A DNA stretch of 23,169 nt from Eubacterium sp. (GTDB lineage: Bacteria; Bacillota; Clostridia; Lachnospirales; Lachnospiraceae), in the NCBI GenBank assembly GCA_003486385.1, contig DNFT01000001.1, positions 1-23,169 of the forward strand, in the 5' to 3' direction. The notes under the pieces were generated by a model, which was given only the letters and a program-made list of their open reading frames with translations, was not told the origin of the DNA and ran no database searches. Made by a program: the position numbers and the translations under genes. This document shows, in pieces, positions 7,210-14,870 of this stretch. Position 1 is the stretch's first letter; the number at the start of each line of letters is the position of its first letter.

Positions 7210-10200
7210 ATGATGACATCCGAATACAGACTTGGAATTGACATTGGTTCCACTACAGTCAAAATAGCAATTATTGATAAAGCTAACAATATATTGTTTT
7301 CAGATTACGAAAGACATTTCGCCAATATCCAGGAGACTCTTGCAGGTCTTCTTGTCAAGGCTAAGGATAAGCTTGGCGCAATAAGCGTACACCCTGTCAT
7401 AACCGGTTCCGGTGGTCTTACACTTGCAAGCCACCTTGAGGTTCCGTTTACCCAGGAGGTCGTAGCCGTATCAACAGCGCTAAGCGACTACGCTCCCCAG
7501 ACAGATGTTGCCATAGAGCTTGGCGGCGAGGATGCCAAGATAATCTATTTTACCAACGGTATCGACCAGCGTATGAACGGTATCTGTGCCGGTGGTACAG
7601 GCTCATTCATCGACCAGATGGCTACCCTTTTGCAGACCGATGCAACCGGTCTTAATGAGTATGCCAAAAATTATCAGGCAATATACCCTATAGCTGCCCG
7701 ATGCGGAGTATTTGCAAAATCCGATATACAGCCTCTCATCAATGAAGGAGCAACCAAGGAGGACTTATCCGCTTCCATTTTTCAGGCCGTTGTAAACCAG
7801 ACTATAAGCGGACTTGCCTGCGGTAAGCCTATCCGCGGAAATGTTGCCTTCTTAGGCGGACCGCTTCACTTCCTGTCCGAGCTTAAGAATGCTTTTATCC
7901 GCACGCTTAATCTTGGTCCTGAGAACATCATTGCACCTGAGCACTCACATCTTTTTGCGGCTGTAGGTTCGGCAATGACCGCCAAGGATGAGATTGCCAT
8001 TGATATTGACGCTCTCATCACCAAGCTTCACAATAAGATTAAGATGGACTTTGAGGTAGAGCGTATGGAGCCTCTGTTCGCCACGCAGGAGGCCTACAAG
8101 GAATTCCGCGCACGCCATGACAGCCACCGCGTTATCAAGGGCAGTCTTGAGAGCTACTCCGGCAACTGCTATCTCGGAATAGATGCCGGCTCTACCACAA
8201 CGAAGGCTGCAGTGGTAGCAGAGGACGGAACACTTCTCTACTCCTTCTACAGCAGCAACAACGGAAGCCCTCTCGCGACATCCATAAAGGCGATAAAGGA
8301 GATATATTCCATCCTTCCTGCCGATGCGCATATCGTGCGCTCATGTTCAACAGGCTACGGTGAGGCACTTATAAAGGCAGCACTCATGCTCGATGAGGGT
8401 GAGGTTGAGACTGTATCCCACTATTATGCCGCCGCATTTTTTGACCCTGAGGTTGACTGTATCCTCGATATAGGCGGTCAGGATATGAAATGTATCAAGA
8501 TTAAAAATAACACCGTTGACAGTGTCCAGCTCAATGAGGCATGCTCCTCAGGCTGCGGTTCTTTCATAGAGACATTTGCAAAGTCGCTGAACTACTCTGT
8601 TGAGGATTTCGCAAAAGAGGCCCTCTTTGCGCCTCACCCTATAGACCTCGGTACAAGATGTACCGTGTTCATGAACTCCAAGGTTAAGCAGGCGCAGAAG
8701 GAGGGTGCAAGCGTGGCGGATATATCTGCCGGACTTGCCTACTCTGTTATCAAGAACGCGCTTTACAAGGTTATCAAGATTTCAGACCCTAAGGATTTAG
8801 GCCACCAGATTGTTGTCCAGGGTGGTACCTTCTACAATGACGCTGTCCTTAGAAGCCTTGAAAAAATTACAGGTGTAGAGGTTATACGTCCTGATATTGC
8901 AGGAATCATGGGTGCCTTCGGTGCCGCCCTTGTAGCAAGAGAGCGCTACGAAGGTCAGGATACCACTATGCTTTCTATTGAGAAAATCAATGAGCTTACA
9001 TACGAGACAAGAATGGCACGCTGCAAGGGCTGTACCAACAGCTGTCTCCTCACAATCAACCGTTTCTCCGGCGGAAGACAGTTCATATCCGGAAACCGCT
9101 GCGAACGTGGTATCGGCAAGGAAAAGAATAAAGACCATGTGCCAAATCTTTTTGAGTACAAGAACAAGCGTCTTTTCTCTTATGAACCTCTTGAGATAAC
9201 AGATGCACCACGCGGTGTTGTAGGTATCCCGCGTGTACTCAATATGTACGAGAACTATCCATTCTGGTTCACATTCTTTACAAAGCTCGGCTTCCGCGTT
9301 GTTCTCTCGCCTGAGTCAAGCCGTAAGATATATGAGCTTGGAATTGAATCCATCCCTAGTGAGTCTGAGTGTTATCCCGCCAAGCTCGCACATGGTCATG
9401 TAACGTGGCTTATCAAGCAGGGAATAAAATTTATCTTCTATCCTTGCATACCTTATGAGCGCAGGGAAATAGAGAACACTAACAACCACTACAACTGCCC
9501 TATCGTAACCTCCTACGCTGAGAACATCAAGAACAACGTAGAAGAGCTTGTGACAGAGAATATACTCTTTATGAATCCTTTCCTCTCATTTGAGGATGAG
9601 AAGGTTCTTGCAAAGCGTCTCTCCAAGGAAATCGGAGGTCAGTTCAACATCTCCTCCAGGGATGTTACTGCCGCATGCCAGGCCGCATGGGATGAATTAG
9701 CAGAATGCCGCCGCGATATTATGAAGAAGGGTGAGGAGACCCTCAAATACCTTGAGGAGACAGGAAGACACGCTATAGTTCTCGCAGGCCGTCCATACCA
9801 TATCGACCCTGAGATTAACCATGGTATCCCTGAGCTTATCAACAGCTACGGAATAGCTGTTCTCACAGAGGATTCTATATCACACCTCGGAAAGGTTGAG
9901 CGTCCTCTCATCGTAATGGATCAGTGGATGTACCATTCACGACTGTATGCCGCAGCAAGCTTCATCCGCGACAAGGACAACATTGACATGATACAGCTCA
10001 ACTCCTTCGGCTGCGGACTTGACGCCGTCACAACCGACCAGGTGAATGATATACTCTCCTCAGCAGGAAAGATTTACACCGTATTAAAGATAGATGAGGT
10101 AAACAACCTCGGTGCCGCAAGAATCCGTATCCGTTCGCTCATCTCCGCCATAAAGGTCCGTGAGCACAACCACTACAAGCGCAGCATCGTATCAAGTGCT

Positions 10201-11445
10201 TACCACAGAAAAGAATTTACCAAGGAAATGCGCGACAGCAATTACACTATTCTCTGTCCGCAGATGTCACCTATACACTTCGACCTCATTGAGCCTGCTC
10301 TCAATTCCTGCGGCTACAATGTCGAAGTACTGAAGAATGTGAGCAAGTCTGCAGTCGATACGGGTCTTAAGTATGTCAACAATGATGCCTGCTACCCTTC
10401 TCTTATCGTGGTAGGACAGATGATGGAGGCAGTGCTCTCAGGCAGATATGACCTCACAAAGACAGCTCTTGTCATCACACAGACAGGTGGTGGCTGCCGT
10501 GCGTCGAACTATATCGGATTTATCCGCCGTGCCCTCATAAAGGCAGGCTACCCTGATATTCCGGTTATATCGCTGAGCGTGCAGGGACTTGAGAGCAACT
10601 CAGGCTTCACCTACTCGCTTCCTATGATTAAGAAGGCAGCGATGGCAATCCAGTACGGTGATATATTTATGAATGTTGTGTACCGCACACGTCCTTATGA
10701 GGCAGTTCCCGGCTCGGTCAATGCACTCCATGAGAAGTGGAAGAAGATTATCATAGAGCAGCTCACGCAGCCAAAGGTATATATGAAGGATTTCAACCGC
10801 AACATCAGGCAGATTATAAAGGAATTCGATGAGATTCCTCTTCTTGACATCAAGAAGCCACGCGTCGGAATAGTCGGTGAGATTCTTGTCAAGTTCCTGC
10901 CTGCTGCCAACAACTACCTCGTTGACCTCCTTGAGAAGGAAGGCGCTGAGGCTGTAGTTCCTGATTTCATGGGCTTCATGCTCTACTGCGCTGAGAACGC
11001 GAACTTCAAGGCAGACAACCTCGGTGCAAGCAGGAAGTCAATGCACATAAGCAACGCTGTAATAAAGGCAATCAATATGTTCCGCGGTCCGTCCAACAAG
11101 GCACTTGCGCAGAGCAAGCGCTTCGATGCTCCGACAGACATCAAGGAGATGACTAAGCTGGCTGCCCCACTCGTTTCACTCGGAAACCAGACAGGTGAGG
11201 GCTGGCTTCTCACGGCCGAAATGATTGAGCTTATTCACCACGGAGCTAAGAACATCGTCTGCTGCCAGCCTTTCGCATGCCTGCCTAACCATATCGTAGG
11301 TAAGGGTGTCATAAAAGAGCTGCGCGCCGCTTATCCGGATGCCAACATAATCGCCGTAGACTATGACCCGGGTGCCAGCGAGGTTAACCAGCTCAACAGA
11401 ATCAAGCTTATGCTGTCGACTGCGCAGAAGAATCTTGATAAGTAG
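7210..11445 (+). CDS. Giant two-ATPase acyl-CoA dehydratase activase / dehydratase-like fusion protein
   Basis: This 1411-aa protein joins two BadF/BadG/BcrA/BcrD-type ATPase domains, a middle domain and a C-terminal HgdB-like domain. ATPase 1 (about 6-255) has LGIDIGSTTVK and conserved Cys126 (GICAGGTGSF) and Cys165 (ARCGVF). ATPase 2 (about 320-580) has LGIDAGSTTTK, Cys445 and Cys449 (ACSSGCGSF) and Cys484 (TRCTVF). In the archetype HgdC, two such cysteines per subunit hold a bridging [4Fe-4S] cluster that drives ATP-dependent low-potential electron transfer. The middle part starts with RCKGCTNSC (604-612). The C-terminal part has conserved cysteines in NNDACYPS, TGGGCRASN and CCQPFACLPNH, as expected for cluster ligands. 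ATG 7210 follows AAGGAG (7194-7199) by 10 nt. The gene stands alone. The family is widespread in anaerobes; its substrate is unknown. It may be an ATP-driven reductase rather than a true dehydratase activator. Confidence 0.88.
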   Translation: MMTSEYRLGIDIGSTTVKIAIIDKANNILFSDYERHFANIQETLAGLLVKAKDKLGAISVHPVITGSGGLTLASHLEVPFTQEVVAVSTALSDYAPQTDVAIELGGEDAKIIYFTNGIDQRMNGICAGGTGSFIDQMATLLQTDATGLNEYAKNYQAIYPIAARCGVFAKSDIQPLINEGATKEDLSASIFQAVVNQTISGLACGKPIRGNVAFLGGPLHFLSELKNAFIRTLNLGPENIIAPEHSHLFAAVGSAMTAKDEIAIDIDALITKLHNKIKMDFEVERMEPLFATQEAYKEFRARHDSHRVIKGSLESYSGNCYLGIDAGSTTTKAAVVAEDGTLLYSFYSSNNGSPLATSIKAIKEIYSILPADAHIVRSCSTGYGEALIKAALMLDEGEVETVSHYYAAAFFDPEVDCILDIGGQDMKCIKIKNNTVDSVQLNEACSSGCGSFIETFAKSLNYSVEDFAKEALFAPHPIDLGTRCTVFMNSKVKQAQKEGASVADISAGLAYSVIKNALYKVIKISDPKDLGHQIVVQGGTFYNDAVLRSLEKITGVEVIRPDIAGIMGAFGAALVARERYEGQDTTMLSIEKINELTYETRMARCKGCTNSCLLTINRFSGGRQFISGNRCERGIGKEKNKDHVPNLFEYKNKRLFSYEPLEITDAPRGVVGIPRVLNMYENYPFWFTFFTKLGFRVVLSPESSRKIYELGIESIPSESECYPAKLAHGHVTWLIKQGIKFIFYPCIPYERREIENTNNHYNCPIVTSYAENIKNNVEELVTENILFMNPFLSFEDEKVLAKRLSKEIGGQFNISSRDVTAACQAAWDELAECRRDIMKKGEETLKYLEETGRHAIVLAGRPYHIDPEINHGIPELINSYGIAVLTEDSISHLGKVERPLIVMDQWMYHSRLYAAASFIRDKDNIDMIQLNSFGCGLDAVTTDQVNDILSSAGKIYTVLKIDEVNNLGAARIRIRSLISAIKVREHNHYKRSIVSSAYHRKEFTKEMRDSNYTILCPQMSPIHFDLIEPALNSCGYNVEVLKNVSKSAVDTGLKYVNNDACYPSLIVVGQMMEAVLSGRYDLTKTALVITQTGGGCRASNYIGFIRRALIKAGYPDIPVISLSVQGLESNSGFTYSLPMIKKAAMAIQYGDIFMNVVYRTRPYEAVPGSVNALHEKWKKIIIEQLTQPKVYMKDFNRNIRQIIKEFDEIPLLDIKKPRVGIVGEILVKFLPAANNYLVDLLEKEGAEAVVPDFMGFMLYCAENANFKADNLGASRKSMHISNAVIKAINMFRGPSNKALAQSKRFDAPTDIKEMTKLAAPLVSLGNQTGEGWLLTAEMIELIHHGAKNIVCCQPFACLPNHIVGKGVIKELRAAYPDANIIAVDYDPGASEVNQLNRIKLMLSTAQKNLDK

Positions 11446-11447
11446 GT

Positions 11448-11480
11448 TGGAGTTAGAGCCTTCTTAAAAGGCAAACTCCA
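11448..11480 (+). promoter_or_regulatory. Hairpin just after the 1411-aa gene
   Basis: TGGAGTT (11448-11454) and GCCTT (11458-11462) pair with AAGGC (11468-11472) and AACTCCA (11474-11480), giving a 12-bp interrupted stem that starts 2 nt past the stop codon. No T-run follows, so it is more likely an mRNA 3'-end stabilising structure than a terminator. Confidence 0.5.
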
Positions 11481-11500
11481 CTAAAACAATAGTGTGTAAT

Positions 11501-11536
11501 GTTGAGATAGCTGAGATAGTTGAGATAGTTGAGATA
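11501..11536. repeat. Four 9-bp tandem repeats
   Basis: GTTGAGATA, GCTGAGATA, GTTGAGATA and GTTGAGATA follow one another exactly at 11501, 11510, 11519 and 11528, and a degenerate copy (TCAAGATAGCTGAG) follows. They lie between the hairpin at 11448 and the terminator at 11563. No function can be assigned. Confidence 0.85.
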
Positions 11537-11562
11537 TCAAGATAGCTGAGGTATATGCAGTT

Positions 11563-11614
11563 GAAAACGCGCCATATTGTAAGTTAAATTACAATATGAC
11601 GCGTTTTCTTTTTT
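11563..11614 (+). terminator. Intrinsic terminator of the 1411-aa gene
   Basis: GAAAACGCG (11563-11571) and CATATTGTAA (11573-11582) pair with TTACAATATG (11589-11598) and CGCGTTTTC (11600-11608). A single C/A mismatch interrupts the 19-bp stem, and six T residues follow at 11609-11614. Confidence 0.88.
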
Positions 11615-11643
11615 ATCTGCTTTCTTTTCTCTATTATCTTCGC

Positions 11644-11956
11644 GGGTATTTTTATTGTTTTCTGTTCTCACATACCCATAGCAGTCTATTTTTTATAGCT
11701 TTGGGGCTTGGCTGTGGGTATTTTTCCTGTCTTCTGCTCTCCATACCCACAGCAATCTATTTTTTATTGCTTTTTTGCTTGGCTGTGGGTATTTTTCCTG
11801 TCTTATGTTCTCACATACCCATAGCAGTCTATTTTTTTTGCTTGGCTGTGGGTATTTTTCCTGTCTTCTGCTCTCCATACCCATAGCAGTCTATTTTTTT
11901 TTGCTTTTTTGCTTGGCTGTGGGTATTTTTCTTGATTTATGTTTTCCATACCCACA
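11644..11956 (+). repeat. Five tandem terminator-like hairpin repeats
   Basis: A 63-71 bp unit is repeated. Left arms GCTGTGGGTAT lie at 11711, 11782, 11845 and 11916. The right arms ATACCCACAGC or ATACCCATAGC lie at 11743, 11815 and 11877, and a degenerate one (ATACCCACA) at 11948. A partial first unit has GGGTAT (11644) and ATACCC (11672). Arms are 9-11 bp, including G-U pairs, with loops of about 21 nt. On the plus strand most right arms are followed by a TCTATTTTTT-type T-run. The array fills the gap between the convergent 1411-aa and EamA genes. The 520-bp stretch 11446-11965 holds no credible gene, only these repeats and the terminator before them. Confidence 0.85.
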
Positions 11957-11965
11957 CTTCTTGTT

Positions 11966-12841
11966 TTACTTAATTTTTGACGGCAGCTGTGCAAGTATTA
12001 TCGCCGCGAACATAAGCACACATCCAGCGCTCTCTTTAATTGACAGGCTCTCATGTAAAATTATCCACCCTGCAAGCACTGAGAAGCAGGATTCCAGACT
12101 GAGTATCAATGACGCTATCGTAGGATTGACATTCCTCTGTCCGATAATCTGAAGGGTATATGCCACCCCGCATGAAAGAACTCCCGCGTATAAAATCGGC
12201 ACCTTCGCAGACAATATTGCAGTCATATCTGGCACCTCGAATGCGAACATACAAGGCAGTGATATAAGTCCACATACCAGAAACTGTATACACGACAGTG
12301 CAACGCCATTCACCTTGGGTGAAAAATAATCAATCACAAGAATATGCACAGAAAAAGCCACAGCACACAGGAAAATAAAAATATCTCCCTTTCCCACCGA
12401 AAATCCATCGGTTATACACAGGCAGTACAGCCCCGCAAGCGCAAGTCCGACTGCTGCCCATATCTTCCAGCCGGAAGTCTTCTTCATAAAAATACCGATG
12501 ACCGGCACGATAACTATGTAACACGCCGTGATAAATCCTGCCTTTCCCGCCGACGTGTATTTTATTCCAATCTGCTGCAGACTGCTCGCCACAAAAAGTA
12601 GTATCCCGCACAGAAGTCCGCCTACAATCAGGTCTTTCCTGCTTCTACCCTCCTCTATGCTTCTCTTCCCCGACTTCTTCTGAATCAATATGCACGGCAC
12701 AAGTGTCAACGCACCGATAAGCGACCTTATCCCATTAAAAGTAAAAGGTCCGATGAATTCCATTCCCACACTCTGCGCCACAAAGGCTGTTCCCCATATA
12801 AATGCCGTGAGTGCGAGAAGTAATGCGTTCTTTAGTTTCAT
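11966..12841 (-). CDS. EamA/DMT-family transporter
   Basis: A 291-aa integral membrane protein of the drug/metabolite transporter superfamily. About ten hydrophobic segments fall into two EamA repeats (about 5-140 and 150-288). The start LLLALTAFIWGTAFVAQSVG and the segment GIKYTSAGKAGFITACYIVI are typical of the first repeat, and NPTIASLILSLESCFSVLAG of the second. Members export metabolites or amino acids; the substrate cannot be read from sequence. GGTGA lies just before the ATG at 12839-12841. It has its own promoter (12876-12904). Downstream it meets the tandem hairpins at 11644-11956, whose minus-strand copies could serve as 3'-end structures. Confidence 0.9.
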   Translation of the reverse strand: MKLKNALLLALTAFIWGTAFVAQSVGMEFIGPFTFNGIRSLIGALTLVPCILIQKKSGKRSIEEGRSRKDLIVGGLLCGILLFVASSLQQIGIKYTSAGKAGFITACYIVIVPVIGIFMKKTSGWKIWAAVGLALAGLYCLCITDGFSVGKGDIFIFLCAVAFSVHILVIDYFSPKVNGVALSCIQFLVCGLISLPCMFAFEVPDMTAILSAKVPILYAGVLSCGVAYTLQIIGQRNVNPTIASLILSLESCFSVLAGWIILHESLSIKESAGCVLMFAAIILAQLPSKIK

Positions 12842-12875
12842 AATGTCACCATTCCATTCGTGTGTTATCTACAAA

Positions 12876-12904
12876 AGGATAGCATAATGAGAAACATTTA
12901 GCAA
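12876..12904 (-). promoter_or_regulatory. Promoter for the EamA transporter
   Basis: On the minus strand TTGCTA (12899-12904) and TATCCT (12876-12881) are 17 bp apart, placing the transcription start near 12869, about 28 nt before the start codon. Confidence 0.65.
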
Positions 12905-12969
12905 TCAATATTACTATGTTATCAGCTTTGAAGTAACAGTTCAGCCTTCCGGCTGCACAACCAGTCTTA

Positions 12970-12994
12970 GCACCGGCTAAAATATAGCCGGTGC
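12970..12994. terminator. Hairpin overlapping the 3' end of the IS66 remnant
   Basis: GCACCGGCTA (12970-12979) and TAGCCGGTGC (12985-12994) form a perfect 10-bp stem with a 5-nt loop. It contains the last codons and stop of the transposase remnant. On the plus strand a T-run follows only after 12 nt (13007-13013). On the minus strand no T-run follows, so a terminator role is uncertain. Confidence 0.45.
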
Positions 12995-13547
12995 ACCCAT
13001 AAATAATTTTTTTGCATTTTCTACTAACCCCATATTTCTTCTTTTCAGGGTTTCTATGATTGTCAGGATCGCACAATACATTTCATGCCCGCTGTCTTTG
13101 CGGAATCCTCCTGCCATCTTTTGCCGGTTCTTGACTTTTCTCAGGTCACGTTCACTCATGTTATCATCAAACGGAACACGGAAGTCATGCAGGAACAAAA
13201 GGTGGTTGTGCATATATTTCTCCAGGCGGTTCAACAGGGCTTTTTCATCCTCCTTGGCAAATCTGTGTCCACGCTGCTTATTTTCCCTGCGTCCTGAAGC
13301 AATAAGATCCATGTATCTTTTCTCATAATCATACAGAATTTCTTCCGGAAAAGAGACTCCGCCCTTGCCTGCGAATTTTTTTCGCTCCCCGGTTCATCTC
13401 ACAGAGCAGGTCTTTCATCTGCACTGACCAGCCATGCCCGGTTTCCTCCGTATTCTTACGCAGATAACGGATGATATGGACATTGCATTCACCGTGGTCT
13501 GTTCCAAAATGATACAATGCCGTTTCATGGTCGTGTACCAGGATTCC
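12977..13547 (-). pseudogene. Degenerate IS66-family transposase (5'-truncated, frameshifted)
   Basis: Only the C-terminal third of an IS66 transposase remains. One frame carries GILVHDHETALYHFGTDHGE and CNVHIIRYLRKNTEETGHGW, then LLCEMNR. A second frame resumes at FAGKGGVSFPEEILYDYEKR, then YMDLIASGRRENKQRGHRFA, and ends with FDDNMSERDLRKVKNRQKMA followed by GGFRKDSGHEMYCAI. The segment NMSERDLR..K.RQKMAGGFR is the IS66 C-terminal signature. The switch falls in GGGG/AAAAAAA runs (plus-strand 13376-13390); removing one base restores a continuous NRERKKFAGKGG. Above 13547 an in-frame stop ends the homology, and the N-terminal catalytic part and partner genes tnpA/tnpB are missing. No terminal inverted repeats could be assigned. 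Confidence 0.85.
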
Positions 13548-13669
13548 TGTTTATGATGATGGAAGCCTGTACGCACGGAATGAAAACAAAGTATGCTGGC
13601 AGCTCACAGCGCATACACGCTTTATTTGTATCATTGTAAGGAGTCGGTATAGTATTACCCTACTCTATA

Positions 13670-13725
13670 AGCTGTAACTTTTTCGGAATAATCCCTTATT
13701 TTATGGGTAGTCCGTTGTTACAGCT
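13670..13725. repeat. 56-bp imperfect palindrome at the 3' end of the exported protein gene
   Basis: AGCTGTAAC (13670-13678) pairs with GTTACAGCT (13717-13725). Inside, CGGA and CCC pair with GGG and TCCG across small internal loops, closing on TTATTTTAT. The stop codon of the 348-aa gene (13724-13726) lies in the arm. No T-run follows on the minus strand, so it is not a standard terminator. It could be the end of a mobile element or a small palindromic insertion. Confidence 0.6.
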
Positions 13726-14770
13726 AAAGTGTACCTGTCGCCAATACATCCCCCGCTAAATCATCTGCTCGGAATACATGCTCACCATATCCACAGCTCG
13801 TTATTGATAACGCATCCAGTCTTTCACTTCCTTTATTGGCAGGAACTGGGAATATGCTGTTCACTTTCTGCAATACCATACTTCTTGGTAATGCGTTTGA
13901 ATATACTACATTAATAAAACAGCCCTTCCCAGAATCATCCTTTGATAAACCTAGCCCACTCGGGTCTCCTTTTTTCATCATGTAATATGCCCACTCCTGC
14001 GCCGTTCCTAGGAATATTTTGTTGGATTCTGTTGTCCAATAGCCACCTAATCCATTCTTGAACTTGTACTCACTACTCCACATTATTGGCTCAACTATCA
14101 ATCGGTAATTATCATTCTCAAGGAACTTTTCAAGCATATCCTCGCCCCATAGCTGTTTGATTAATGCTGTACCGTTATTGTCTTTTCCATTCCCTTTCAA
14201 CATCCAATCTCTAAATGCCTGTCCGTTTGGTAAAAAGTCATTTCCTTCACTCGTTATCGGTGCCGGCAAACGTCTTGTAACTTCAAACTCATCCTTTACA
14301 TAGCTCTTTATAATATGTTTCTTTCCTAATCTTGCTACATTGCTTTTTTCAGATGTTGCTGTTTCACTTAAAAAATCTTCGTCTTCAATTCCTGTTTTAA
14401 ACTCCTCTTTTAATGTGTTGTATCTGCCTATTGTATATCCGTCTATATCGGGCTTTGACATGTATATATCAACTGCATTAGGTGTTATTATTTTTTTCAA
14501 CGAACATACAGAAACGTAAGCATCTATTTCATACTCAGCTATATAAAATCTGTATCCAGTTCTAAACGTGGTAAACCCTAAACCTTTCTCCTCATCTGTA
14601 AACTGGTCTAATGTTCCATGTGTTTTATCAGTGTCCTGCTGTCCTCCATTGTACTCCCCTGTTATCTGTGTAGGTTCATCATTCTGCCCAGCCAAACATA
14701 TATTGCTTATTGTAAGTATTAACATCAGTGTAACTATTAAAAACTTAAATGTTTTCTTGATATATTTCAT
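13724..14770 (-). CDS. Exported protein of unknown function
   Basis: A 348-aa protein with a clear Sec signal peptide: basic MKYIKKTFK, a hydrophobic core to about residue 24, and a likely cleavage after NICLA (27). The mature part is polar, with many Tyr, Asp and Gly residues and no further membrane segment. I recognise no domain. It includes GLGFTTFRTGYRFYIAEYEI and ends GEHVFRADDLAGDVLATGTL. The abrupt end inside a palindrome (13670-13725) next to an IS66 remnant makes a C-terminal truncation possible. AAGGAGG lies 6-8 nt before the ATG at 14768-14770. The gene follows a lipoprotein gene; a terminator hairpin (14784-14821) lies just before its ribosome binding site, so it may be expressed by read-through or have a promoter I do not see. 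Confidence 0.75.
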   Translation of the reverse strand: MKYIKKTFKFLIVTLMLILTISNICLAGQNDEPTQITGEYNGGQQDTDKTHGTLDQFTDEEKGLGFTTFRTGYRFYIAEYEIDAYVSVCSLKKIITPNAVDIYMSKPDIDGYTIGRYNTLKEEFKTGIEDEDFLSETATSEKSNVARLGKKHIIKSYVKDEFEVTRRLPAPITSEGNDFLPNGQAFRDWMLKGNGKDNNGTALIKQLWGEDMLEKFLENDNYRLIVEPIMWSSEYKFKNGLGGYWTTESNKIFLGTAQEWAYYMMKKGDPSGLGLSKDDSGKGCFINVVYSNALPRSMVLQKVNSIFPVPANKGSERLDALSITSCGYGEHVFRADDLAGDVLATGTL

Positions 14771-14783
14771 TTGTCTCCTCCTT

Positions 14784-14821
14784 AAACAAAAGAGCTTTGA
14801 TGCTGTTCTACATCAAAGCTC
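14784..14821 (-). terminator. Terminator/attenuator between lipoprotein and exported protein genes
   Basis: GAGCTTTGATG (14792-14802) and CATCAAAGCTC (14811-14821) form a perfect 11-bp stem with an 8-nt loop. On the minus strand TTTTGTTT follows directly. It ends only a few bases before the AAGGAGG of the downstream gene, so termination efficiency here would set that gene's expression. Confidence 0.75.
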
Positions 14822-14870
14822 CGTAAATTTATTGTAAAAAAAATTTATGTAGTACATCAATTGTAAATTT

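Noticed and set aside
7945..8331. Minus-strand frame of 128 codons inside the 1411-aa gene, and similar shadows at 8797, 8955, 9639, 10695 and 10983
   Set aside because: All are antisense to a gene with continuous domain homology and lack ribosome binding sites.
11644..11956. CRISPR-like array
   Set aside because: The repeated part includes the palindrome and most of the unit, there are no unique spacers of constant length, and no cas genes are nearby.
11596..12152. Several overlapping open frames on both strands in the 11.6-12.1 kb repeat region
   Set aside because: They are low-complexity translations of the tandem hairpins, with no ribosome binding sites or domain features.
12970..13725. 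A complete IS66 element
   Set aside because: Only the C-terminal part of the transposase is present, frameshifted, with no tnpA/tnpB and no assignable terminal inverted repeats.
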